Shown one piece after another: positions 1-8,608 of a stretch of 64,000 nt of DNA (position 1 is its first letter; each line of letters opens with the position of its first letter). The stretch is from NCBI GenBank assembly GCA_031549085.1, contig JAVBQL010000007.1:62001-126000 (forward strand). Reading direction: 5' to 3'. The notes under the pieces were generated by a model. That model was not told where the DNA came from. It did not search any database and saw only the letters and a list, made by a program, of their open reading frames with translations. Both the position numbers and the translations under genes were made by a program. This stretch comes from JAVBQL01 sp031549085. GTDB lineage: Bacteria; Spirochaetota; GWE2-31-10; MWDO01.

Positions 1-2
1 AA

Positions 3-365
3 GAGCTTGATGTTGAGGGAAATAATGGTGGTCGTGGATTTGCAAGAAACATAGCAAAGAAGTTTAAAGAGAGAAATTATAACATCGCAATAGACACTCC
101 TTTTCAAAGTGGGAACAAACAGACTAGAATATTGATAAATAGTGCCAATGTCAATAAATATATAATAATGCCAAAGAATTGGAAAACTCTATACCCCGAA
201 GCTGCGAACTCCATAACAACATATTCAAGGATTGGTAAAAATCTCTTTGATGATATAGAAGACGCAATGACTGGGCTTGTTGAGCGTAAAGAGAGAGGTA
301 GAAAGCATATATCTTATAATGAAATTGAGAGCATACAAACAAATAGAAAGGGTATAAAATTATGA
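3..365 (+). CDS. phage terminase large subunit, C-terminal part (5' truncated by window)
   Basis: The frame is open from the first bases of the window to a stop at 365, giving about 120 residues. The start of the gene lies outside. It reads ELDVEGNNGGRGFAR near its beginning, followed by a basic helix and a conserved stretch around TTYSRIGKNLFDDIEDAMTG. This matches the C-terminal nuclease-domain end of phage large terminases, where an N-N-G-G-R-x-F-A-R segment and a D-D-x-x-D-x-x-T-G segment are usual. The enzyme would package phage DNA into proheads. Its stop overlaps the start of the next gene (ATGA at 362), so the two are translationally coupled. The ATPase half cannot be judged here. Confidence 0.75.
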   Translation, partial: ELDVEGNNGGRGFARNIAKKFKERNYNIAIDTPFQSGNKQTRILINSANVNKYIIMPKNWKTLYPEAANSITTYSRIGKNLFDDIEDAMTGLVERKERGRKHISYNEIESIQTNRKGIKL

Positions 366-1102
366 ATGCAGGAATAACAATTGATGGTGGTAATATCTTT
401 TATGATATTTCAAAGTTTGGAGCTATTAGCAAGAATACAGAAAACCTCACTCTACAAATAGCTCAAGTTGTAAGGGATAGGTGGCAGCAAGAGGTTAAAA
501 AAGCAGGATATAATACTAAAATAAAAATAGATACAAATCGTTCAACTAAAAATAGTGTTGTTGTTACTGGTGGTGCTTATAGTATATGGATGATTAAGGG
601 TGAAGAAGAGTATAATATGAAGAACGATAAATATTTAAAAGGTAAGAAGTCAAGAGTAGGTAAAGATGGAAAAGGATATTTGATAGTGCCATTCTATCAT
701 GCAACCCCAAGCAAAGACCCACGCAGTATGCCCAAAGAGATATATGCTGATTATAAACAAATAGGGCTCTCATCTGTTTTAAAAACCACTCATAAAGAGA
801 AAAACTTTAAAGGGCAAGATATTGATAGAGCGGAATATAGTTGGCGAGGGGCTTTAAAGTTCAGTAAGGAGTATGCAGCGGCAAACCCTAGTTTAAGTAA
901 ATTTAACGGAATGGTCTCAATGGAAAGTGTCGCAGTAGGAAAGAAAAAAGCAGGTACAAGAGCATTTACATTTAGAGTAATGAGTGAAAATAGTCCCCCT
1001 AAAAGTTGGATACGAAAAGCAAGAAAACCAATCTCCAATTTAGAAAATATACTGGCAGAGGAGATTGATAACTTTTTGGACAGAACATTTAAGAGTATTT
1101 AA
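362..1102 (+). CDS. phage virion protein, possibly neck/tail-completion type
   Basis: A 246-residue soluble protein with no signal peptide or membrane segment. It overlaps the terminase stop by four bases, so it belongs to the packaging/virion operon. The C-terminus holds NSPPKSWIRKARKP followed by an amphipathic helix ending FLDRTF. A P-P-x-S-W-I-x-x-A-R-x segment ahead of a final helix is common in small phage neck or tail-completion proteins encoded next to terminase and portal. The central part, with many Tyr/Lys and a GKGYLIVPF strand, is not recognised. The virion role is inferred from position and the C-terminal motif; no enzyme motif is visible. About 155 bp of AT-rich DNA separates it from the portal gene. 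Confidence 0.5.
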   Translation: MNAGITIDGGNIFYDISKFGAISKNTENLTLQIAQVVRDRWQQEVKKAGYNTKIKIDTNRSTKNSVVVTGGAYSIWMIKGEEEYNMKNDKYLKGKKSRVGKDGKGYLIVPFYHATPSKDPRSMPKEIYADYKQIGLSSVLKTTHKEKNFKGQDIDRAEYSWRGALKFSKEYAAANPSLSKFNGMVSMESVAVGKKKAGTRAFTFRVMSENSPPKSWIRKARKPISNLENILAEEIDNFLDRTFKSI

Positions 1103-1257
1103 TAATGACTTAAATAGGACAGAAGAATAATAGAATGTCTTTGTTGGTTGTTTTAATGATGACCAAAAATGATAAACTATAAATATTTAGTCATAGTTTA
1201 AACATAATTTAAAAAAGAATAAAGATAAGGATCTAAAAAAGATAAGGAGCTAAAAAA

Positions 1258-4200
1258 ATGTTTAAATATTATTCCGATAACACACTAATAATAAAAAACA
1301 GACCACTCATAAAATCAATCAGTAGTGATGGTAGATATGTATCTAAACGCACAGATGTAGAAGATTTACAAAGTAGAGTTATAAACCATTATACCCGCAA
1401 TTATAATTATGGCAATGCTATTGCGGATAATAAAAAGCTTGATTATCAGTCATTGAGAGCTATCGCAGAGAAAGCCTACTTGATAAATATTCTAATAGGG
1501 CATTGTATAAGAATAACTACACCATTTATAAAACCCTCTACCGCAGATAACATAAGAGGTTTTAAAATAAGATTAAAAAACAGTGAAGCAATACCCACAG
1601 ATAAAGAAAAAAAGAAAATAGAGTATTTAACACAATTCTTTTTAAATACAGGGCGAGATAAAAACAATGAGAGAGGCTCTCTCTTAACATTTATAAGAAA
1701 AGGCATAAGAGACTTACTAACACTTGACCAAGTAACAACCGAGCTGCAATACTCAATTGATAATAGATCTCTCTTTGGTTTTTGGGCAATAGACCCTGCA
1801 ACAATAAGGCGAGTTTTTGAGGGGGAGGTAAATGATAAGGGAGAACAGATCCATTTCAAGCAGTTTGTAAATGGTGTAGTAGTTGAGAGCTATACAAAAA
1901 ATAGACTTCTCTTTGATATTATGAATCCAAGAAGTGATATTGAACACTCTTTTTATGGCTACTCTTATGTAGAGCAAGCAATAGATTTAGTTTTAGCATT
2001 GATAAAATCGACTGCCTATAATATAGGTAATTTTGATAGTGATATGTTGCCACGTGGTATTATCTTAATCGATGGCGACCCTGACCAATCTTCGATAAGA
2101 GCTTTTCAAGATACAATTATAAATCTTATGTCTAATCCCTCTGATAAATGGCGTATTCCTGTGCTACCTAGTGGAGTTGATGGTGGCGGTATAAGATTTG
2201 AAAAGTTTGGTCAAACCAATAAGGATATGGAGTATTCAGAACTAACCAATAGAATCTGTGCAAATGTTGGAGCTTTGTGGGGTATAGATTTAGAGGAGGT
2301 GGGCATTAGAGTTAACACCTCTACAAGTGTCATTGGTGAGAATGTAGATGGTAGAATACAAGCCTCAAAAAGCAGAGTGTTGGGCGATATATTAACATTC
2401 TTTTCTACCCATTTTCAAGAGATACTTGAGAAAGTAGACAGTAGGTTTGTGTTTGAATTTGTGGGATTTGAGAATGATGATATAACCAAAAAAGATGCTC
2501 ACTTAAAAAGTCAATTGGAATATAGGTCTATAAATGAAATTAGGGCATTAGAGGGGCTTGAACCTATTGAAGATGAGGCTTGTAATTTACCTCTAAATCA
2601 ACAATTTATAACTTTACGAAATCAACTTGAGCAAGCAAAACAGCAAGCAGAAAATGGCGATTTTGGTGGACTTGATGATTTAGATGAGTCTGATGAAAAT
2701 GAGAGCAATTTTGGGGATATTGACAAGTCAATTGATAATGGGTTGAAAAAGTCTCATAAATATACCAGCAAAGAGCTAATAAATGGCTATTGGCGATACT
2801 ATTATCCTGATGGCGTGGGTAGTGGTGGCGGAGATGCAAGCAATAACGAAGTAGAATTAGCAAAACAGACGAAACTCATAGAAGACAAGCATTTAAAAGT
2901 AACAAGAAAAAATGCTTTAAAGGTAGGTAAAGAGTATCTAAAAGAGTTAAGGGATAAGTGGAATAAAACTCCATTTCTGTGTCCAGAACTAGACAACAGA
3001 AGAGTTGTGATAAATAGTGATAGTATAAATCATTTAAGCTACACATCTGATAAAAAAAGAGATATGCAAAATATAATAAGAAGAGTTGAACTATTTCCAT
3101 ACATTGAAGATATTATAAAAAATGGGAAATTTTCTGAAAAGCGAATAGGTAAAAGAGATCAAAAACTATTTGATTACTCTCTAGTTGGTCGTGGAATCGT
3201 TAATAATAAAGAGATAGGAATAAAAGTTATATTAGCTGAAAAAGAGAAGGGAAGTAAACTATTACATTTATCAATATTTGATTTTGATATAGAAGAAATG
3301 AAAAAAAGTAGTCACGGCATCAACACTAAAATAGTGGACAGTACCTCGAAAGGTATTCGCAGGCTAGACTACTTCTCTTTAGATAAGAGTACAGCAAAAA
3401 TACAAAAAAGTCAAGTAGAAAAATCACAAAAAGAGAAACCACAAGATAAAATGACAATCGACTTTTTAGAAACATTAGATAAAGATGTTAATAAATTTAC
3501 CTTTGGTCTCTATAAATATATTTGTGATTATTTAGATTTGCCTACAACAACTATCCAAAAAGCGATTGTTCAAAAGGCGATCAATAAACCTCTTATCATA
3601 GATGGAAAGATTATAATGCAGCAAAACTCCGATATGCCACTGACAACAAGAGACTTCAACAACTTAATTAAGTCGATAGAGAAGCACTTAAATAGAAACA
3701 GAAGGCTCTTTGAGAAAAAAATCACTCTGGGAGCAGATGCAATCGGTAGAATAAAAACATATCTTTTAAAAAATAATAGCGCTGAAGCTATTAAACAAAT
3801 AGATTTAGAAAAAGTGAAATATAAAAACACTCCATTTAGAGAGGCAGTAAAAGACTTTAATAGATGGAGAGAGACCTTTAAGGATATCACAACTGATGAC
3901 TATATGGTCGAGAAGTTAAGACTTATAAAAGAGAACACAGGTAAATATATTCAAGATGTGAACAGTGAGCAACTGGCAACAATCAAAGATATTATATTTA
4001 ATGCAGTAAAAGAGGGTAAAAGCAAAGGAGAAATTGCTTCTGAACTATTTGATGAGTTTGCACATATGAATAGAGATTTGAAAGTGATCGCTAATACTGA
4101 AGTAAGAAATATTGAAAATGAGGCTTTTATCAATAGTAATCTTGCAACAACAAAGGTTGGTGAAAAAGTCTATTTTCAAAGGTTAGTCGGAAGTGCTAAT

Positions 4201-4410
4201 ACTTGTCAATTTTGTCTTGATAGTGAAAACACAATTGCTTTATGGAGCGATAAAGAGCTTGCTGATGACTCTTGCGATGATGGTGTAGCTTCCATCTATA
4301 TTTGGGCTGGTAAAACGAATATTGGCAGACATCATAAAAATTGGTGGATACCAGTGGGAGCGACACACCCTAATTGCCATTGTGAGTGGAGTAGATATTT
4401 TGGATATTAA
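1258..4410 (+). CDS. phage portal - nuclease-like (PBECR-type) - MuF triple fusion
   Basis: A 1050-residue protein, about twice the length of a normal portal. Residues about 1-470 look like a phage portal: helical, with FWAIDPATIRR, PRGIILIDGD and a segment around WGIDLEEVGI. Residues about 500-525 form a linker (NGYWRYYYPDGVGSGGG). Residues about 565-700 (RRVVINSDSINHLS, then IIKNGKF, LVGRG and a strand-rich end) resemble the PBECR class of phage barnase/EndoU/RelE-like nuclease domains. This assignment is tentative. Residues about 940-1050 are a MuF minor-head domain: NTEVRNIENEAF, then CQFC at about 983 and HPNCHCEW at the end, the usual zinc-type Cys/His pattern. An AAGGAGCTAAAAAA sequence precedes the ATG. 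The portal and MuF calls are firm; the central domain call is an inference. Confidence 0.75.
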   Translation: MFKYYSDNTLIIKNRPLIKSISSDGRYVSKRTDVEDLQSRVINHYTRNYNYGNAIADNKKLDYQSLRAIAEKAYLINILIGHCIRITTPFIKPSTADNIRGFKIRLKNSEAIPTDKEKKKIEYLTQFFLNTGRDKNNERGSLLTFIRKGIRDLLTLDQVTTELQYSIDNRSLFGFWAIDPATIRRVFEGEVNDKGEQIHFKQFVNGVVVESYTKNRLLFDIMNPRSDIEHSFYGYSYVEQAIDLVLALIKSTAYNIGNFDSDMLPRGIILIDGDPDQSSIRAFQDTIINLMSNPSDKWRIPVLPSGVDGGGIRFEKFGQTNKDMEYSELTNRICANVGALWGIDLEEVGIRVNTSTSVIGENVDGRIQASKSRVLGDILTFFSTHFQEILEKVDSRFVFEFVGFENDDITKKDAHLKSQLEYRSINEIRALEGLEPIEDEACNLPLNQQFITLRNQLEQAKQQAENGDFGGLDDLDESDENESNFGDIDKSIDNGLKKSHKYTSKELINGYWRYYYPDGVGSGGGDASNNEVELAKQTKLIEDKHLKVTRKNALKVGKEYLKELRDKWNKTPFLCPELDNRRVVINSDSINHLSYTSDKKRDMQNIIRRVELFPYIEDIIKNGKFSEKRIGKRDQKLFDYSLVGRGIVNNKEIGIKVILAEKEKGSKLLHLSIFDFDIEEMKKSSHGINTKIVDSTSKGIRRLDYFSLDKSTAKIQKSQVEKSQKEKPQDKMTIDFLETLDKDVNKFTFGLYKYICDYLDLPTTTIQKAIVQKAINKPLIIDGKIIMQQNSDMPLTTRDFNNLIKSIEKHLNRNRRLFEKKITLGADAIGRIKTYLLKNNSAEAIKQIDLEKVKYKNTPFREAVKDFNRWRETFKDITTDDYMVEKLRLIKENTGKYIQDVNSEQLATIKDIIFNAVKEGKSKGEIASELFDEFAHMNRDLKVIANTEVRNIENEAFINSNLATTKVGEKVYFQRLVGSANTCQFCLDSENTIALWSDKELADDSCDDGVASIYIWAGKTNIGRHHKNWWIPVGATHPNCHCEWSRYFGY

Positions 4411-4432
4411 ACAACAACAAAAAGAAGTAAAA

Positions 4433-5002
4433 ATGAGTAACTACTTAATATCTTTAGACTTTGCCAACAACCCAGCTTTTTCAATAATAGAGTATGAAAA
4501 AAAAGAGGAAGAGAAATATTCCTATACAATTCTGCTTGCAAAGCAATTTGAGAAAGAGTTAGATTTAATAAATTGCATTAACGACTTGCTACAAAGAGAT
4601 GATTTGGAAATAGATTTAAAAAATAGCAAGCTTCTAATCTCTAATAGTAGCAACAACGAATTGATTATAAGGAAATTGATTAAAAAACCGCTTATTGTTG
4701 ATGTGAAAGATTATAATACACTATTTCTAAATAATAGAATGTTGGTAGATGATAAGAGGTTTTTTATCGCTGATTTTGAGGGGAGAGATTTTTTTTCTGA
4801 TACAATAGCAAGCAGCAATATTGAAAATCTCTCATCTCTCTACCTCTCTTTTTCAGTTGGTTTATTTTATGGCGAAACGATTTTAACAAAGAAGAGTAGT
4901 AGGTTTTGGAGCGATGAAATAGCAAGTAAAGCAAACAATGAAAAAATAGATAGCGAAAAAGTAGAAGACTTCATTGAGAGTATGAAAATAGTTAATAGCT
5001 AA
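4433..5002 (+). CDS. hypothetical phage virion-operon protein
   Basis: A 189-residue protein between the portal-MuF fusion and the tape-measure-like gene. I start it at the ATG at 4433, after AAAGAAG. A longer reading from 4322 would overlap the portal gene by 89 bases in another frame and gains nothing recognisable. The protein is acidic/lysine-rich with no signal peptide, membrane helix or known motif. A hydrophobic strand pair around LSSLYLSFSVGLFYGETIL is the only striking part. In many phages this interval holds capsid, head-completion or tail-chaperone genes; this protein is too short for a major capsid. Function is unknown and the virion link rests on position only. Confidence 0.55.
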   Translation: MSNYLISLDFANNPAFSIIEYEKKEEEKYSYTILLAKQFEKELDLINCINDLLQRDDLEIDLKNSKLLISNSSNNELIIRKLIKKPLIVDVKDYNTLFLNNRMLVDDKRFFIADFEGRDFFSDTIASSNIENLSSLYLSFSVGLFYGETILTKKSSRFWSDEIASKANNEKIDSEKVEDFIESMKIVNS

Positions 5003-5021
5003 CTAAAAAAAGGGGTATTAA

Positions 5022-7178
5022 ATGCAGCAAGAGGCAAAAATAGTTTTATCGGCAGATGATCAAGCGAGCAAAGTATTCGTTAAAATGACTGATATTATGG
5101 AAAACTATTTTGAAATGACTAAAAATGCAAATAAAGAGATTAAAACACTTTTTGATACTATCGGAAAAGGCAATACTCCAAATCAAGTAGCTGGAGACAG
5201 CACTTCTGCCCCAAAGAGTCCTAGAAAGTCAATGTTTGAAGATGTTGAAAATTCAAATGCTACTTCACTTTTTAAGAAAGATTTTAAGAGAGGTGCTTTT
5301 AAGTTTGATTTTAACAATATTGATTTAAAAAAAGATAGCTTGATAAAACATCTAGGTCGTGGGACTATTGGCGGTGGACGTGATTATGACTCTCTTAAAA
5401 ATATGAGTGCCTCTTTGCAAGCACACGGCTTAAAACTTGGTAGCGGAGTTGGAAGAGCAGCCGTTGGATTGATGAGATTAGCTCCTGCCGCCGCTGCCGT
5501 TACTGGAGCATTTATATTAGCAAAAAAAGGAATGGATCACTATTTACAAACACTTCGAGATCATAGTCAGCGAGTAATTAGCCTTGCAAATAGTGGCAGT
5601 GTTACATCATATAATAAAGATAAATATGAAAAGTCTATACTTGGGAAGCTAACAGGAGCGTTAGGTTTAAATGGGTTTATTGATTTTTTTAATGGTTGGA
5701 CAAAAAAAATTGAACAAGAGAATCAATATCGCAGCTTGTATCAAAAACACTCTGAAAGCTTGCTTGACATTAGAAATATGGGAGTTAGAGGCGATGGGAA
5801 ATTTGGTCGTGAGTGGTCAGAGGGAAATATAAAGGGATACATAGATGAAATTGGTCAAAAATATGGCTATGCAACAATGGATATGTATCCTTTAGTCCAA
5901 AAATATCAACAAAAAACAGGTTCTCTTGACGTTGGCTCTCTTGATAACATATATAAAAATGCCCGCTCTTTTGGTATGTCGCCAGAGGGAACAGTTGATT
6001 TAGAAGCATATAAAACCCTATATGATAATAGTACGGCGGATGCAATTCAAGAGGTGGGCATAAGTTTATTGAGAAGTGGAGCGGGTGGTGGCTCTAACGG
6101 AGTGGGAAGATTTCAAGAATATATTGATGCCACTATGTCAGTTTTAAGCAGCGGATTAGAGAAAGGTGTAACAAGAAGCATTACTGGAGTTGCTGGAACA
6201 TTGGGCTTTTTAGGACAACACGGAGGCAAAACGTGGCAGGGTGAGGCAGGGGCAAGAAACTTATCAATGATAAATAATGCTTTCGCAGGAGCGGTCAATC
6301 TTCAAAGTGCTGGGGATATGTTTAAGTATAAAGCCTTTCAGCAGATGACTGGAAAACGTGATTATTGGGATGTCTCAATGGATATGGAAAAGGGTATTGA
6401 GAGCCCCGAGATGTTTCAAAAGTTTAATAAATATCTTACTGATACAGTTGGTAATAATAAAAATAATAGAAGACATAGAATAAAAACACTGTTTGGCGGA
6501 TTAAGTAATACGCAAGTTGTTGAGTTTGAAGCTCTCTTAACAAAATTAAAAGATGATAAGCTAGACCCTAATAAGAGAAAAGAGTATGAACAGCAATTAA
6601 GCGGTTTGCAAAAAGAGGGGATGGAGAGTGTAGATAGACAGCAACTAACAGAACTAAATAAAATAAGGAACTCCACTGAAACGATGGCAGGACTTTTAAG
6701 TCATAGTGTATTACAATCAATGGGCGGAAGTGAAAAAATTATTAAAGAGAATCTAAAAAAGACACTTAAGGATCTTGGTATTACTGGATATGATGATGTA
6801 GTGGACACTAATTATTTAGCAGTGTTTAATATGTTGAATAGAAATAAATATGAAGCTGGGATTAGTGGTGATTTCAAGGAGAAAGCGATAGATGATTTAG
6901 AGTTGTATAGAAACACATTTGTTATACAAAAAGAAAAAAAAATAGAAGAAAAATATAACAAGATTACTAAAGACTTTGATAATATCGCTAAAATATATAA
7001 TAGAGAGATGAAGACGGATTACTATGTTAACAGAAATATGTTTGACCCGCCAGAAGTAACTATTTCAAAACTACAAAAAGGTATAGATGAGATGATTCAA
7101 GAATTGAAAAAACTAAATGTACACTCAAAAGAAATTTGCGAAAATACGGGTTGCATTGAAATGGAACATAAATATTAA
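5022..7178 (+). CDS. phage tail tape-measure-like protein
   Basis: A 718-residue protein. Its N-terminus, EAKIVLSADDQASKVFVKM, is the usual opening of tail tape-measure and related tail-length proteins. A Gly/Ala-rich hydrophobic stretch follows at about residues 145-175 (GRAAVGLMRLAPAAAAVTGAF), as in tape-measure membrane segments. The rest is helical, with charged coiled-coil-like parts near 500-540 and 615-710. The length would suit a short siphovirus or myovirus tail. A ribosome-binding AAAGGGG precedes the ATG. It is the last plus-strand gene of the module; the next genes are convergent. The call depends on the N-terminus, the hydrophobic core and gene order. No lysozyme or peptidase domain is visible. 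Confidence 0.6.
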   Translation: MQQEAKIVLSADDQASKVFVKMTDIMENYFEMTKNANKEIKTLFDTIGKGNTPNQVAGDSTSAPKSPRKSMFEDVENSNATSLFKKDFKRGAFKFDFNNIDLKKDSLIKHLGRGTIGGGRDYDSLKNMSASLQAHGLKLGSGVGRAAVGLMRLAPAAAAVTGAFILAKKGMDHYLQTLRDHSQRVISLANSGSVTSYNKDKYEKSILGKLTGALGLNGFIDFFNGWTKKIEQENQYRSLYQKHSESLLDIRNMGVRGDGKFGREWSEGNIKGYIDEIGQKYGYATMDMYPLVQKYQQKTGSLDVGSLDNIYKNARSFGMSPEGTVDLEAYKTLYDNSTADAIQEVGISLLRSGAGGGSNGVGRFQEYIDATMSVLSSGLEKGVTRSITGVAGTLGFLGQHGGKTWQGEAGARNLSMINNAFAGAVNLQSAGDMFKYKAFQQMTGKRDYWDVSMDMEKGIESPEMFQKFNKYLTDTVGNNKNNRRHRIKTLFGGLSNTQVVEFEALLTKLKDDKLDPNKRKEYEQQLSGLQKEGMESVDRQQLTELNKIRNSTETMAGLLSHSVLQSMGGSEKIIKENLKKTLKDLGITGYDDVVDTNYLAVFNMLNRNKYEAGISGDFKEKAIDDLELYRNTFVIQKEKKIEEKYNKITKDFDNIAKIYNREMKTDYYVNRNMFDPPEVTISKLQKGIDEMIQELKKLNVHSKEICENTGCIEMEHKY

Positions 7179-7218
7179 ATGTTATCTGTCATTATTAACT
7201 ATTTTTAAAGATGTAATG

Positions 7219-7908
7219 TCATCTAACTCTATTACCATTCTTGTCAATGTAAAAGCTTGTAAGTTTGGCACTTCCTTTACCTGTAATTCCAACTCTAGCT
7301 AACCCATCAATGTAAGCTCCAAAAGGACTTGCAGTATCATACCTCAAGGATATTACTTCTTTACCTGTTTTATCGATATAGCCCCATTTGCCATAAAGGT
7401 AAACACTTGCTAATTCTTCACTGAAATTGCCAACATTATCATATTTAAAGGGTATTACCAGATTATCTTTTTTATCAACAAACCCATATTTACCATTAAG
7501 TTTCACAGCAACTAATTTTTCACTGAATTCCCCTGCATTATCGTATTTAAAAGATATCATTGTATTATCTTTTTTGTCTATAAATCCCCACTTACCATTG
7601 AGTTTTACAGAAGATAATCCATCTCTAAAAAAATTAGCATCATCATATTTCAATGGTATTACTTCATTGCCTGCTGTATCTATGAAACCATATTTATTAT
7701 TAAGCTTGACTAGAGCTAATCCCTCACTAAAATCATAAGCCTTATCGTACTTAAAAGATATTATTTCTTTTCCAGTATTATCTATAAAACCATATTTACC
7801 ACTTTCTCCCTGTTTTTTAATTAGCTCAACATTTTCATTATCTTGTCCATTCAAAAAGCAGAAAGCAAAAATAGAGATAAGAAAAACAATAAAACTTTTC
7901 TTAAACAT
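7219..7908 (-). CDS. secreted WG-repeat protein
   Basis: A 229-residue protein with a signal peptide (MFKKSFIVFLISIFAFCFLNG). The mature part is made of about six tandem WG beta repeats of roughly 32 residues, each with a KYGFIDxxG core followed by EVIPLKYDDA and a short GLAxVKLN linker. WG repeats build repetitive beta structures in exported or surface proteins; their ligands are mostly unknown. It is the last and 3'-most of three adjacent paralogous genes, all secreted and on the minus strand, with an AAAGGAG site before the ATG. The position, between phage tail and phage lysis genes, suggests prophage-carried cargo. Export to the periplasm or surface is inferred from the signal peptide; no lipobox is visible. 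Confidence 0.85.
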   Translation of the reverse strand: MFKKSFIVFLISIFAFCFLNGQDNENVELIKKQGESGKYGFIDNTGKEIISFKYDKAYDFSEGLALVKLNNKYGFIDTAGNEVIPLKYDDANFFRDGLSSVKLNGKWGFIDKKDNTMISFKYDNAGEFSEKLVAVKLNGKYGFVDKKDNLVIPFKYDNVGNFSEELASVYLYGKWGYIDKTGKEVISLRYDTASPFGAYIDGLARVGITGKGSAKLTSFYIDKNGNRVR

Positions 7909-7966
7909 AAAAAGCTCCTTTAACTTCTGTGTTTGTATTAACTACTTTTAAGTAAAAAGCTATAAT

Positions 7967-8590
7967 TTAATCAACCTTTTTTTTGGTTAGTCTTGAGGGA
8001 TTGACATCGGAAACATATTCGCCTCTTTTGTATTTCTCGCTATTAAGAGGATTAAAACACACATATTTGATGTTTCCATCAAAATCTATCTCTTTGTAAA
8101 CTTCTATATAAGTTTGATCTCCAAGCTCATATGTATATATGATAGCCCCTCCCTTAAAGCCAGTTATGGTTGCATAATCATCATCATCAATATCATATTT
8201 TACTTTGCCACTCTTCTCAACTCTACTGCCTTTCTTGTCTATATAAAAGCTTTCATCATTAAGCTTAACTAAAGCAGCTCCATTTTTAAAATCTTCTGCC
8301 TTATCATATCTAATTGGTATTACAACCTTGCCCTTTGTATCAATATAACCATACTTACCGCCAGTATATACAAGCACATAGACATCTACCCATGTTCCGC
8401 CAATTCCAACTTTAGCCAGCCCCTCTGAAAAATCTTCAATGACATCATATATATAGGGAGTTAGCTCTTTTCCATTTTCATCGACAAGAGCTTTTTTACC
8501 ATTAGCCCCCATTACAGTGAAAAAGTTTTGTCCATAAAAAAGAGACATAGCAAAAGTAAAAATAAGCACAACTAACATATATTTTTTCAT
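7967..8590 (-). CDS. secreted WG-repeat protein, divergent
   Basis: A 207-residue protein with a signal peptide (MKKYMLVVLIFTFAMSLFYGQ). Two or three recognisable WG repeats lie in the first 130 residues (GKKALVDENGKEL, GKYGYIDTKGKVVIPIRYDKA, ESFYIDKKGSR). The C-terminal 75 residues differ, with an acidic DIDDDDYATITG stretch and TYIEVYKEIDFDGNIKYV, and are not recognised. It lies 18 bp downstream of the large WG gene and 58 bp upstream of the third, so the three are probably co-transcribed. The signal peptide is nearly the same as that of the larger neighbour (both contain the FTFAMSLFYGQ/FTFAISLFYGQ end), so the set arose by local duplication. Confidence 0.8.
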   Translation of the reverse strand: MKKYMLVVLIFTFAMSLFYGQNFFTVMGANGKKALVDENGKELTPYIYDVIEDFSEGLAKVGIGGTWVDVYVLVYTGGKYGYIDTKGKVVIPIRYDKAEDFKNGAALVKLNDESFYIDKKGSRVEKSGKVKYDIDDDDYATITGFKGGAIIYTYELGDQTYIEVYKEIDFDGNIKYVCFNPLNSEKYKRGEYVSDVNPSRLTKKKVD

Positions 8591-8608
8591 AAATGCTCCT
8601 TAATAGTA

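Noticed and set aside
4322..4432. Extended N-terminus of the 4433 gene overlapping the portal
   Set aside because: It reads through coding DNA of the MuF zinc end in another frame and has no RBS; the ATG at 4433 is enough.
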